Positions 1 to 5,572 of a stretch of 5,767 bases of DNA are shown piece by piece (position 1 is the first letter of the stretch; each line of letters starts with the position of its first letter). The position numbers were made by a program, and so were the translations under genes. Source of the DNA: Candidatus Pacearchaeota archaeon (lineage in GTDB: Archaea; Nanobdellota; Nanobdellia; Pacearchaeales; GW2011-AR1); assembly GCA_003554465.1 (NCBI GenBank), contig PWGL01000129.1:1-5767 (forward strand). The letters are read 5' to 3'. The notes beneath the pieces are model-generated. The model had not been told where the DNA came from. It ran no database searches and worked only from the letters and a program-made list of their open reading frames with translations.

Positions 1-48
1 ACGTTTCACAAAAACATTAAAAAGTGGAGTGAATTGATTGAAAAATGA
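1..48 (+). CDS. 3' end of an upstream gene (partial, unidentified)
   Basis: Frame 1 is open from the window edge to a TGA at 46-48 and would encode the last 15 residues of a protein ending TFHKNIKKWSELIEK. The stop overlaps the ATG of the methyltransferase in an ATGA arrangement, the same coupling seen later at 3572-3575, which is the main reason to believe the frame. A lysine-rich amphipathic tail of this kind is common at the end of glycosyltransferases, but 15 residues cannot identify a family. A second frame is also open (stop at 35-37), so the choice rests on the overlap. If correct, the methyltransferase is a downstream member of an operon that begins outside the window. Confidence 0.5.
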   Translation, partial: TFHKNIKKWSELIEK

Positions 49-677
49 AAAATAAAATACAAGTAAACAAGGACCATTATGAAAAGGGATATGACACTTC
101 TCAAAGATTTCAATCATATTTTGTTCAAATTAATGAAGTTCTAAAGCTTAAACCAAAAAGTGTTTTAGAAGTAGGCATTGGGAATAAAACAGTGGCAGAC
201 TATCTCTCGAGAAGGATAGAGAATGTAAAAACACTTGATTTTGATAAAGAGTTGAACCCTGATATTGTCGCAGATGTTACAAATATTCCTCTAAAAGACA
301 ATTCTTTTGATGTGGTTCTTTGTTGCGAAGTTTTAGAACATATCCCATTTGAGCAATTTCAAAAAGCACAAAAAGAACTAGCAAGAGTTTCAAAAAAGTA
401 TATTGTTTTGTCTCTTCCCCATTTTTCTCACCCCATTTCGTTGAGTTTTAAACTCCCTGGATTAAAACAAATAAATATTTCAATTTATATTCCTCATCCT
501 AAAAAACATAAGTTTAATGGAGAACATTATTGGGAAATTGGGAAAAAAGGATATCCCTGTAAAAAAATAAAAAATATTCTTTTAAAAAATTTTAATATAA
601 TAAAAGATTTTAGAGAGAAAAATAATCCTTATCATCATTTTTTTATACTAGAAAAGAAAAAATCTGTGAAAAAATAG
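45..677 (+). CDS. class I SAM-dependent methyltransferase (Methyltransf_11-like)
   Basis: This 210-residue protein has the layout of a small cytosolic Rossmann-fold methyltransferase. Motif I is VLEVGIGNKTV (residues 40-50; the usual third glycine is replaced). An acidic strand-2 end, LDFD (64-67), would hold the SAM ribose. VADVTNIPLKDNSFDVVLCC (75-94) plus EVLEHI (95-100) is the typical motif II/III stretch of Methyltransf_11 proteins. The substrate is not readable; relatives often sit in polysaccharide or lipid loci and methylate sugars or small molecules. An in-frame TGA at 39-41 rules out a longer start. A GGAG at 26-29 lies about 15 bases before the ATG, too far to be a convincing ribosome site, so coupling to the upstream gene is more likely. 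The natural C-terminus seems to be around FFILEKK; the last few residues (SVKK) and the stop come from DNG that in another frame is a sulfotransferase remnant, so the 3' end lies on a recombination junction. Confidence 0.85.
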   Translation: MKNKIQVNKDHYEKGYDTSQRFQSYFVQINEVLKLKPKSVLEVGIGNKTVADYLSRRIENVKTLDFDKELNPDIVADVTNIPLKDNSFDVVLCCEVLEHIPFEQFQKAQKELARVSKKYIVLSLPHFSHPISLSFKLPGLKQINISIYIPHPKKHKFNGEHYWEIGKKGYPCKKIKNILLKNFNIIKDFREKNNPYHHFFILEKKKSVKK

Positions 678-817
678 GTGTTGAAAATCCTCCAAAACTT
701 CCTCATAGAAAAAAGAGTAAAAGAAAACACTATTCAGAATATTATGATGAAGAAACTAAAAAACTAGTTCAAGAGAGATATAAAAAAGATTTAGAGTTGT
801 TTGGTTATGAGTTTTAA
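656..817 (+). pseudogene. C-terminal remnant of a sulfotransferase (Sulfotransfer_2-like)
   Basis: Reading the frame that ends with TAA at 815-817 gives EKICEKIGVENPPKLPHRKK (656-715), then a stretch containing HYSEYYDEETKKLV (728-769) and the end ERYKKDLELFGYEF (773-814). The pattern HY-x-EYYD-[DE]-ET-x3-V-x2-x-Y-x-KD-x-ELFGYxF is the characteristic C-terminal end of prokaryotic sulfotransferase family 2 proteins, recognised from memory of the family. Only about 53 codons remain; there is no start codon, no PAPS-binding loop and no catalytic region, and upstream the frame runs into the methyltransferase gene (different frame). It is therefore a 5'-deleted fragment. It is not the same family branch as the intact sulfotransferase at 4674-5567, whose C-terminus (DLSHW) is of the Sulfotransfer_1 type. 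The exact left breakpoint, near 650-662, is approximate. Confidence 0.75.
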
Positions 818-829
818 CTAAATTTTCCT

Positions 830-1051
830 CTAATCTTCTTCCTTATAACTTACAAAAAACCCCAAAATTCCTAACTTAATATATCCAGCAATTATTGTAG
901 CAATAGATGCACCATAAACTGCTGCTAAATGTCCATAAGGTAACAAAGTGGTTATCAAAACATAGTTCAAAATAACATTTATTATGATAAAAACTGCGGT
1001 TAGTTTTGCTATTAATTGTGGATTTCCTTTGAGATGAAGTAAGTAAAGATT
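830..1051 (-). pseudogene. C-terminal remnant of a polysaccharide flippase (Wzx/MATE-like)
   Basis: On the minus strand a frame ending in TAG (830-832) encodes LYLLHLKGNPQLIAKL, then a hydrophobic helix (VFIIINVILNYVLI), LLPYGHLAAVYGASIAT, and a second helix (IIAGYIKLGILGFFV) before a charged tail ending KEED. The order GNP, transmembrane helix with NVxLNYxLI, a short P-x-G loop, then GAxxAT and another helix, is the familiar C-terminal half of MOP-superfamily oligosaccharide flippases, which move lipid-linked glycans across the membrane. The frame meets a stop at 1067-1069, has no start codon, and recognisable homology fades before about 1052. Only about 70 residues remain of a protein normally over 400, so this is a dead 3' fragment. 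It ends convergently with the sulfotransferase remnant, 12 bases apart. Residues from GNP onward are nearly identical to the copy at the right edge. Confidence 0.8.
837..1027. repeat. left copy of direct repeat flanking the phosphonate operon
   Basis: This stretch aligns without gaps to 5577-5767 at a constant offset of 4740 bases. I count 11 mismatches in 191 positions: 841, 848, 863, 874, 875, 947, 988, 996, 998, 1003 and 1004. The core 876-987 has a single mismatch. Homology stops sharply to the left of 837. On the right the comparison is cut by the window edge, so the true repeat may be longer; the flippase-like reading of the left copy continues to about 1051. Both copies are the 3' end of a flippase gene on the minus strand, in the same orientation. 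Confidence 0.95.
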
Positions 1052-1068
1052 ATGACAATTTTTTCTTT

Positions 1069-1086
1069 AAAAACACTTATAAATAA
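1069..1086 (+). promoter_or_regulatory. archaeal-type promoter (BRE/TATA) of the phosphonate operon
   Basis: TTATAAAT at 1077-1084 resembles the archaeal TATA box and is preceded by an A-rich stretch (AAAAAC, 1069-1074) in the position of a BRE. Its centre lies about 25 bases before the ATG at 1105, the distance normally found between TATA box and transcription start in archaea, so transcription would start at or next to the A of the start codon and the mRNA would be leaderless. There is no Shine-Dalgarno sequence before 1105, in keeping with this. A bacterial -10/-35 pair is hard to exclude in such AT-rich DNA. The promoter begins just after the flippase remnant fades out. Confidence 0.55.
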
Positions 1087-1104
1087 CTAATATATTGTTT
1101 TTAT

Positions 1105-2457
1105 ATGGAAAAAAATAGCAAGGAAGAAGAAAACCCTGGAGAAAATAACGAGGAACCTTTAGTTTATGTTGCAATGAGTGCCGATCTAGTCCATCCTGGA
1201 CATCTAAACGTTATTAATGAAGCAAGAAAATTTGGAAAAGTGATTCTAGGATTACTAACAGATAAAGCTATTGCTAGCTATAAAAGACTTCCTTATATGC
1301 CTTTTGAGCAAAGAAAAATTGTCGTTGAAAATATAAAAGGTGTTGATGAAGTTATCCCTCAGGAAACTTTAGATTATGTTCCTAATTTACTAAAAATTAA
1401 ACCAGATTATGTTGTTCATGGAGATGACTGGAAAGAAGGAATTCAAAAAAAGACTAGGGAAAGAGTTATAAAAACTTTAAAAAAATGGGACGGTAAACTT
1501 ATTGAAATACCTTATACGCCAGGAGTTTCATCAACTAAATATAATGAAATGTTGAAGGAAGTTGGCTTTTCTCCAGAAATTAGAAAGAAGAGGCTGAGAA
1601 GATTAATTAACTCAAAACCTATTGTAAGAATTCTTGAGGCTCATAATGGGTTAACTTCTTTAATAATCGAAAATACAAAAATAAAAGAAAAAGGTGTAAA
1701 AAAAGAATTTGATGGGGTTTGGATAAGTAGCCTCACTGATTCTACAGCAAAAGGAAAGCCAGATACAGGATTTATAGACCTTACATCCAGAATAAATACT
1801 ATAACTCAGGTTTTAGAGTCAACTACTAAACCTATTATTGTTGATGGAGATGACGGAGGACATATTGATCATTTTATCCTTACCATTAAAAGGCTTGAAA
1901 GATTGGGTATTTCAGCAATAATAATTGAAGATAAAAAAGGGTTAAAAATCAACTCTTTAGCCGAAAATGGAAATGAGCAGAAACAAGAAAATATTGAAAA
2001 TTTTTCTTTGAAAATTTCGGAGGGAAAAAAGGCCCAGTTGACAAAAGATTTTATGATAATAGCTAGGATAGAAAGCCTTATTATGAAAAAAGGTTTAGAT
2101 GATGCTTTGAAAAGAGCGAAGGCATATATTAAAGCTGGAGCTGATGGTATAATGATACATAGTAAGGATGAAACCCCTGATGAAATAATCTCTTTTTGTA
2201 AGGAATATAAAAAATTTGACAAAAAAGTTCCATTAGTGGTTGTTCCTTCAACCTACTCTTCTATAAAAGAAGAAGAATTAAAAAATTTGGGAGTAAATAT
2301 AGTTATTTATGCCAACCAGCTATTAAGAAGTAGTTATTTAGCAATGCAAAAAACAGCTAAAGAAATACTAAAAAATGAGAGAGCTTATGAAATTGATAAT
2401 ATTTGTGCTTCGATAAAAGATATTTTAAACTTGATCCCCTCTTGTAGAAAATGTTGA
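1105..2457 (+). CDS. bifunctional cytidylyltransferase / phosphoenolpyruvate mutase (Fom1-like)
   Basis: Two catalytic domains in one 450-residue cytosolic protein. Residues about 19-155 form a nucleotidyltransferase: MSADLVHPGH (24-33, HxGH signature), RLPYMPFEQR (61-70), VHGDDWK (104-110) and VSSTKY (141-146, the SST nucleotide motif). Residues about 172-450 form a PEP mutase: EAHNGL (178-183), SSLTDSTAKGKPD (208-220), VDGDDGG (246-252, metal-binding aspartates D247/D249), EDKKGLKINS (275-284, the EDK-x5-NS signature that separates mutases from isocitrate lyase relatives), ARIESL (320-325, phosphate-binding R321) and AGADGIMIHSK (344-354). The mutase rearranges phosphoenolpyruvate to phosphonopyruvate, creating the C-P bond. 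Domain order and size match Streptomyces Fom1, whose N-terminal domain makes CMP-HEP from CTP and 2-hydroxyethylphosphonate. The same activity is inferred here; 2-aminoethylphosphonate is a possible alternative substrate. The start leaves an 18-residue acidic tail before strand 1; the next Met (24) would cut into the fold. It overlaps the next gene by 7 bases. Confidence 0.93.
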   Translation: MEKNSKEEENPGENNEEPLVYVAMSADLVHPGHLNVINEARKFGKVILGLLTDKAIASYKRLPYMPFEQRKIVVENIKGVDEVIPQETLDYVPNLLKIKPDYVVHGDDWKEGIQKKTRERVIKTLKKWDGKLIEIPYTPGVSSTKYNEMLKEVGFSPEIRKKRLRRLINSKPIVRILEAHNGLTSLIIENTKIKEKGVKKEFDGVWISSLTDSTAKGKPDTGFIDLTSRINTITQVLESTTKPIIVDGDDGGHIDHFILTIKRLERLGISAIIIEDKKGLKINSLAENGNEQKQENIENFSLKISEGKKAQLTKDFMIIARIESLIMKKGLDDALKRAKAYIKAGADGIMIHSKDETPDEIISFCKEYKKFDKKVPLVVVPSTYSSIKEEELKNLGVNIVIYANQLLRSSYLAMQKTAKEILKNERAYEIDNICASIKDILNLIPSCRKC

Positions 2458-3575
2458 ATCCTTTAGAATTCTATAAGGAGATTTCAGGAAAAGGAATAAA
2501 TTTCTTTTGTGGAGTTCCAGATTCCTTATTAAAAGAATTCAATTCTTGCATTGAAGAAAATGTGGATGAAAAGAACCATGTCATTGCTCCTAATGAGGGT
2601 GCTGCTATAGGTCTTGCGACAGGTTACAATCTAGCCACTAATAAAATTCCTTTAGTCTATATGCAAAATTCTGGTCAAGGCAATGCTATTAATCCTTTAG
2701 TCTCATTGGCCGATAAAAAAGTTTATTCTATACCTATGATTTTAGTTATTGGATGGAGAGGAGAGCCTGGGAAGAAAGACCAACCTCAGCATCTTAAGCA
2801 AGGAGAAATTACTCTTAATTTATTGGAAACATTAAATATAGATTACGAAATACTTCCAAAAGATAAGAAAAGAGCCAATAATGTTTTAGATAAAATTATA
2901 ACAAAAACAAAAGAAAAAAGTTCTCCTTGCGCATTAATAATAAGAAAAGACACATTTGAAAAATATAGTAAAAAAGAAAAAACTAACAACTATCCTATAA
3001 CAAGAGAAGAGGCAATTAAGAATATTGTAAAAAATTTAAGTAACGAAGAAGTTATTGTATCTACTACCGGTAAAATTTCTAGAGAATTATTTGAATGCCG
3101 TGAATACTTAAACCAGAATCACAAACAAGATTTCCTGACTATTGGTTCTATGGGCCATTGTTCACAAATTGCACTAGGGGTTGCTTTAACTAAGAAAAAC
3201 AAAGAGGTTTATTGTTTTGATGGGGATGGTGCTTTTATAATGCATATGGGTTCTATCACTGCTATTGGAAAAACAAAACCTAAAAATTTCAAACATATTG
3301 TTTTTAATAATGGGTCTCATCAATCTGTAGGAAAGCAGCCAACTGCAGGATTTAATATTAATATCCCAAAAATAGCAGAAGCAAGTGGATATAAAAAAGC
3401 GTGGTGTGTTGAAAATATTGATGAATTAAAGGATAAACTCTCATTATTCAAAAATATAGATGGGCCGGCTTTACTAGAAATAAAAACTAACTTAGATTCA
3501 AGAAAAGATTTAGGAAGGCCAACAAAAAGCCCTATAGAAAATAAAAAAGATTTTATGAATTTTTTAAACAAATGA
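2451..3575 (+). CDS. phosphonopyruvate decarboxylase (Fom2-like, ThDP-dependent)
   Basis: This enzyme removes CO2 from phosphonopyruvate to give phosphonoacetaldehyde, the irreversible step that pulls the unfavourable mutase reaction forward. The 374-residue, single-chain protein matches the usual length. The N-terminal pyrimidine-binding domain shows FCGVPDSLLKEF (19-30) and ApNEGaAIGLATGY (46-59), with E49 as the ThDP-activating glutamate. QNSGQGNAINPL (72-83) and GWRGEPGKKDQPQH (101-114) are typical of sulfopyruvate/phosphonopyruvate decarboxylases. The C-terminal diphosphate-binding domain has GSMGH (232-236), then GDG (258-260) and NN (286-287), the ThDP-Mg motif. RKDLGRPTKSP (351-361) is characteristic of the phosphonopyruvate branch. 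Sulfopyruvate decarboxylase is the nearest alternative, but the mutase gene next door decides it. It starts inside the end of the mutase gene (7-base overlap) and overlaps the next gene by ATGA, with no ribosome site of its own, so it is translationally coupled. Confidence 0.93.
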   Translation: MLNPLEFYKEISGKGINFFCGVPDSLLKEFNSCIEENVDEKNHVIAPNEGAAIGLATGYNLATNKIPLVYMQNSGQGNAINPLVSLADKKVYSIPMILVIGWRGEPGKKDQPQHLKQGEITLNLLETLNIDYEILPKDKKRANNVLDKIITKTKEKSSPCALIIRKDTFEKYSKKEKTNNYPITREEAIKNIVKNLSNEEVIVSTTGKISRELFECREYLNQNHKQDFLTIGSMGHCSQIALGVALTKKNKEVYCFDGDGAFIMHMGSITAIGKTKPKNFKHIVFNNGSHQSVGKQPTAGFNINIPKIAEASGYKKAWCVENIDELKDKLSLFKNIDGPALLEIKTNLDSRKDLGRPTKSPIENKKDFMNFLNK

Positions 3576-4669
3576 AACAAAAAGAATATTTTGGGCATGG
3601 TTCTATTAAGTATATAAAAAAAATAATGCAGAAGGAAAAGATAAAAAATATTTTCATTGTTGCAGGTAAAAAATCATTCGAATTGAGCGGGGCAAAAAGA
3701 AAATTAAAACTTATTTTTAAAAAATACAATGTTAAAATTTTTGATGACTTTTCACCAAATCCTACAATCGAGGATATAAAAAAAGGCTTCAAAAAATTTG
3801 AAAAAGATAATTTTGATATAATATTGGGTGTGGGTGGTGGAAGTTCTATTGATACTGCTAAGGCAATTAAACTATTCTATTTTGAAAAATATAAAGAAAA
3901 TATCCCTTTAGTTGCCATTCCTACTACTTCTGGAAGCGGTAGTGAAGCAACATATTTTATTGTTTATTATGATAAGAAAAAGAAAATTTCTGATGGAAAA
4001 AGAGATCTAACCTTGCCAGAAATCTCAATTTTGGATCCTTCCCTAATTTCTAGCTTGCCAAAGAAAATAAAAGCCTCTACTGCTATGGATGCTTTTGGGC
4101 AGGCAATAGAGTCTTACTGGAGCATAAACTCTACAAATGAATCAAAGAAATTTTCTAGAAAAGCGATAAAACTGTTAATGAAAAACATTCATAATTCAGT
4201 TAATGATAATGATAAAAAAGCAAATAAAAAATTGATGTTGGCTTCGAACCTTTCTGGAAAAGCCATAAATATAACTAAGACTACTGCTTGTCATGCTGTC
4301 TCTTATCCTTTAACCTCTTATTTTGGCATTCCTCATGGACATGCAGTTATGCTTACAATTCCAAAAATGTTAGAATATAACTCTGAAATAAATGAGAAAA
4401 ATTGTAAAGATAAAAGAGGAAGTAATTATGTTAAAAAAACTATAAAAGAAATTTTAGCCATTATTAGGACTTCAAATATTGTTGAAGGAAAAGATAAAAT
4501 TGAAAAATTGATGCTAGAAGTGAATTTAGAAATAAAATTGAGAAATCTTGGGATATCAAAAAGTGATTTTGATACTATTATCAATAATATAAACCTTAAA
4601 AGATTGAAAAATAACCCAAGAATTTTAAATGAAGAAGACTTGAAAAATATTATTAAAGAAATTTATTGA
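3572..4669 (+). CDS. iron-type alcohol dehydrogenase, probable phosphonoacetaldehyde reductase (FomC-like)
   Basis: A 365-residue group III (iron-containing) dehydrogenase, predicted to reduce phosphonoacetaldehyde to 2-hydroxyethylphosphonate with NAD(P)H. The nucleotide-binding part shows GVGGGSSIDTAK (86-97) and IPTTSGSGSEATYF (116-129). The metal-binding part has AMDAFGQAIESYWSINST (171-188), HAVSYPLT (241-248) and FGIPHGHAV (251-259). Aligned to FucO-type enzymes the metal ligands are D173, Q177 (normally His), H241 and H255, with the usual 14-residue spacing between the last two. The IESYWS-x-NST segment is, as I recall, typical of the phosphonoacetaldehyde reductase branch. Substrate is inferred chiefly from position directly after the mutase and decarboxylase, joined by an ATGA overlap. 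The absence of an aminotransferase argues for HEP rather than 2-aminoethylphosphonate as product. The C-terminal helical region is lysine-rich like the rest of the window and shows no sign of truncation. Confidence 0.87.
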   Translation: MKQKEYFGHGSIKYIKKIMQKEKIKNIFIVAGKKSFELSGAKRKLKLIFKKYNVKIFDDFSPNPTIEDIKKGFKKFEKDNFDIILGVGGGSSIDTAKAIKLFYFEKYKENIPLVAIPTTSGSGSEATYFIVYYDKKKKISDGKRDLTLPEISILDPSLISSLPKKIKASTAMDAFGQAIESYWSINSTNESKKFSRKAIKLLMKNIHNSVNDNDKKANKKLMLASNLSGKAINITKTTACHAVSYPLTSYFGIPHGHAVMLTIPKMLEYNSEINEKNCKDKRGSNYVKKTIKEILAIIRTSNIVEGKDKIEKLMLEVNLEIKLRNLGISKSDFDTIINNINLKRLKNNPRILNEEDLKNIIKEIY

Positions 4670-4673
4670 AAAA

Positions 4674-5567
4674 ATGAAAAAACCAAATTTTTTTATTGTT
4701 GGGCAGCCAAAGGCAGGGACTACTTCATTATACAATTATTTGAAACAACATCCCAATGTATTTCTTTCCGAGCACAAAGAACCATGTTATTTTAGTAAAG
4801 ATAGCACTCACAGGGGGGAAATAAAATACAAAAATTTATCCCGATATTTAGAATTGTTTGAGAATGCTTCAAATGAAAAAGTTGTCGGTGAAGCTTCTAC
4901 AGATTACATTTCTTCAGAAAGAGCAATAAAAGAAATTAAAAAATTTAATCCTAATTCTAAAATAATTATAATGTTAAGAAACCCTGTAGAGTTTATTTCT
5001 TCACTTCATAACCATATGTATCATACAAGTCGCTATGAAAATAAAAAATTAAGTGTCGCCTTAAAAAAAGAAAAGAAAAGATTGAATAGGATGAATAAAA
5101 AGTCATCTATCGACAAATTAGAAGAACTTATTTGTTACAGAAAAGCATTAAGGAGAATGTATAAAAATATTGGAGAGATAATAAAAGAGTTTGGGAGAGA
5201 TAATGTTAAAATAATTTTATTTGAAAATTTAAAAGATAATCCTGATAAAGTTTATAGGGAAACTTGTAATTTTTTAAATATAAATGAAAAATTTAAGCCA
5301 GATTTTAAAGTGCATAATAAAGGTATCACCAATACTAAATTGGAAGAAATAAGGGTTAAAGTAAGAGATTGTTTTCCTTCTATTTATTATTTTTTGAAAA
5401 GTTTGATTCCTGAAAGAATGAGAAAGAGGATTAAAAGTTTAGTTATTGTAAGAAATGGAAAAAGGCAAATTTCTCAAGATCTAGCTAAAAAACTTAAAAA
5501 AGAATTTGAAGAAGATATAATTGAGTTAGAAAAGACTATAAACAAAGATTTGTCTCATTGGAAATAA
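4674..5567 (+). CDS. PAPS-dependent sulfotransferase (Sulfotransfer_1-like)
   Basis: This 297-residue protein transfers sulfate from PAPS to a hydroxyl (or amine) on a carbohydrate or small molecule. The 5'-phosphosulfate loop is FFIVGQPKAGTTSLYNYL (6-23), with the P-K-x-G-T-[ST]-[ST]-L core at 12-19. KEPCYFS (35-41) follows as in heparan-type and bacterial carbohydrate sulfotransferases. VVGEASTDYI (70-79) and the 3'-phosphate site IIIMLRNPVEFISSLHNHM (97-115, with R102 and S109/S110) complete the cofactor pocket. FENLKDNP (183-190) and the ending DLSHW (292-296) are standard for the family. There is no signal peptide or membrane helix, so it should act in the cytoplasm before export. It begins 4 bases after the dehydrogenase stop, so it belongs to the phosphonate operon, and ends 5 bases from the convergent flippase stop. 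The acceptor is unknown: the glycan or the HEP hydroxyl are both possible. Confidence 0.88.
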   Translation: MKKPNFFIVGQPKAGTTSLYNYLKQHPNVFLSEHKEPCYFSKDSTHRGEIKYKNLSRYLELFENASNEKVVGEASTDYISSERAIKEIKKFNPNSKIIIMLRNPVEFISSLHNHMYHTSRYENKKLSVALKKEKKRLNRMNKKSSIDKLEELICYRKALRRMYKNIGEIIKEFGRDNVKIILFENLKDNPDKVYRETCNFLNINEKFKPDFKVHNKGITNTKLEEIRVKVRDCFPSIYYFLKSLIPERMRKRIKSLVIVRNGKRQISQDLAKKLKKEFEEDIIELEKTINKDLSHWK

Positions 5568-5572
5568 AACCA

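Larger units (their letters stand above)
678..1104. other. junction region without an intact gene
   Basis: No complete gene occupies this 427-base stretch. It holds most of the sulfotransferase remnant (to 817), a 12-base spacer, the flippase remnant (830-1051), a short stretch with a T-run (1059-1064), and the promoter of the phosphonate operon. I see no tRNA, IS element, terminal inverted repeat or CRISPR unit in it. It reads as the scar of one or more recombination events in a glycan locus. Confidence 0.75.

Noticed and set aside
26..32. GGAGTGA as Shine-Dalgarno for the methyltransferase
   Set aside because: It is about 15 bases from the ATG, longer than normal, and the other genes in the window use no such site; overlap with the upstream gene explains initiation better.
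1028..1076. Riboswitch, small RNA or terminator before the operon
   Set aside because: The space is short, AT-rich and shows no stable stem; it is accounted for by the flippase remnant and the promoter.
1869..2222. 117-codon open frame on the minus strand
   Set aside because: It lies wholly inside the PEP mutase domain, whose catalytic motifs are all in the plus-strand frame; the opposite frame is a hydrophobic shadow produced by AT-rich codons.
1620..2457. Isocitrate lyase or methylisocitrate lyase instead of PEP mutase
   Set aside because: The lyases carry a KKCGH-type catalytic motif; here the corresponding loop is EDKKGLKINS, the mutase signature, and the decarboxylase lies next to it.
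3320..3792. Two overlapping minus-strand open frames (3320-3598 and 3553-3792)
   Set aside because: They are opposite the C-terminus of the decarboxylase and the N-terminus of the dehydrogenase, both strongly supported; the Phe/Leu/Ile/Ser-rich composition is what antisense of lysine-rich genes gives.
3572..4669. 2-aminoethylphosphonate as pathway end product
   Set aside because: That route needs a PLP aminotransferase after the decarboxylase; the gene present is an iron-type dehydrogenase. An aminotransferase elsewhere cannot be excluded.
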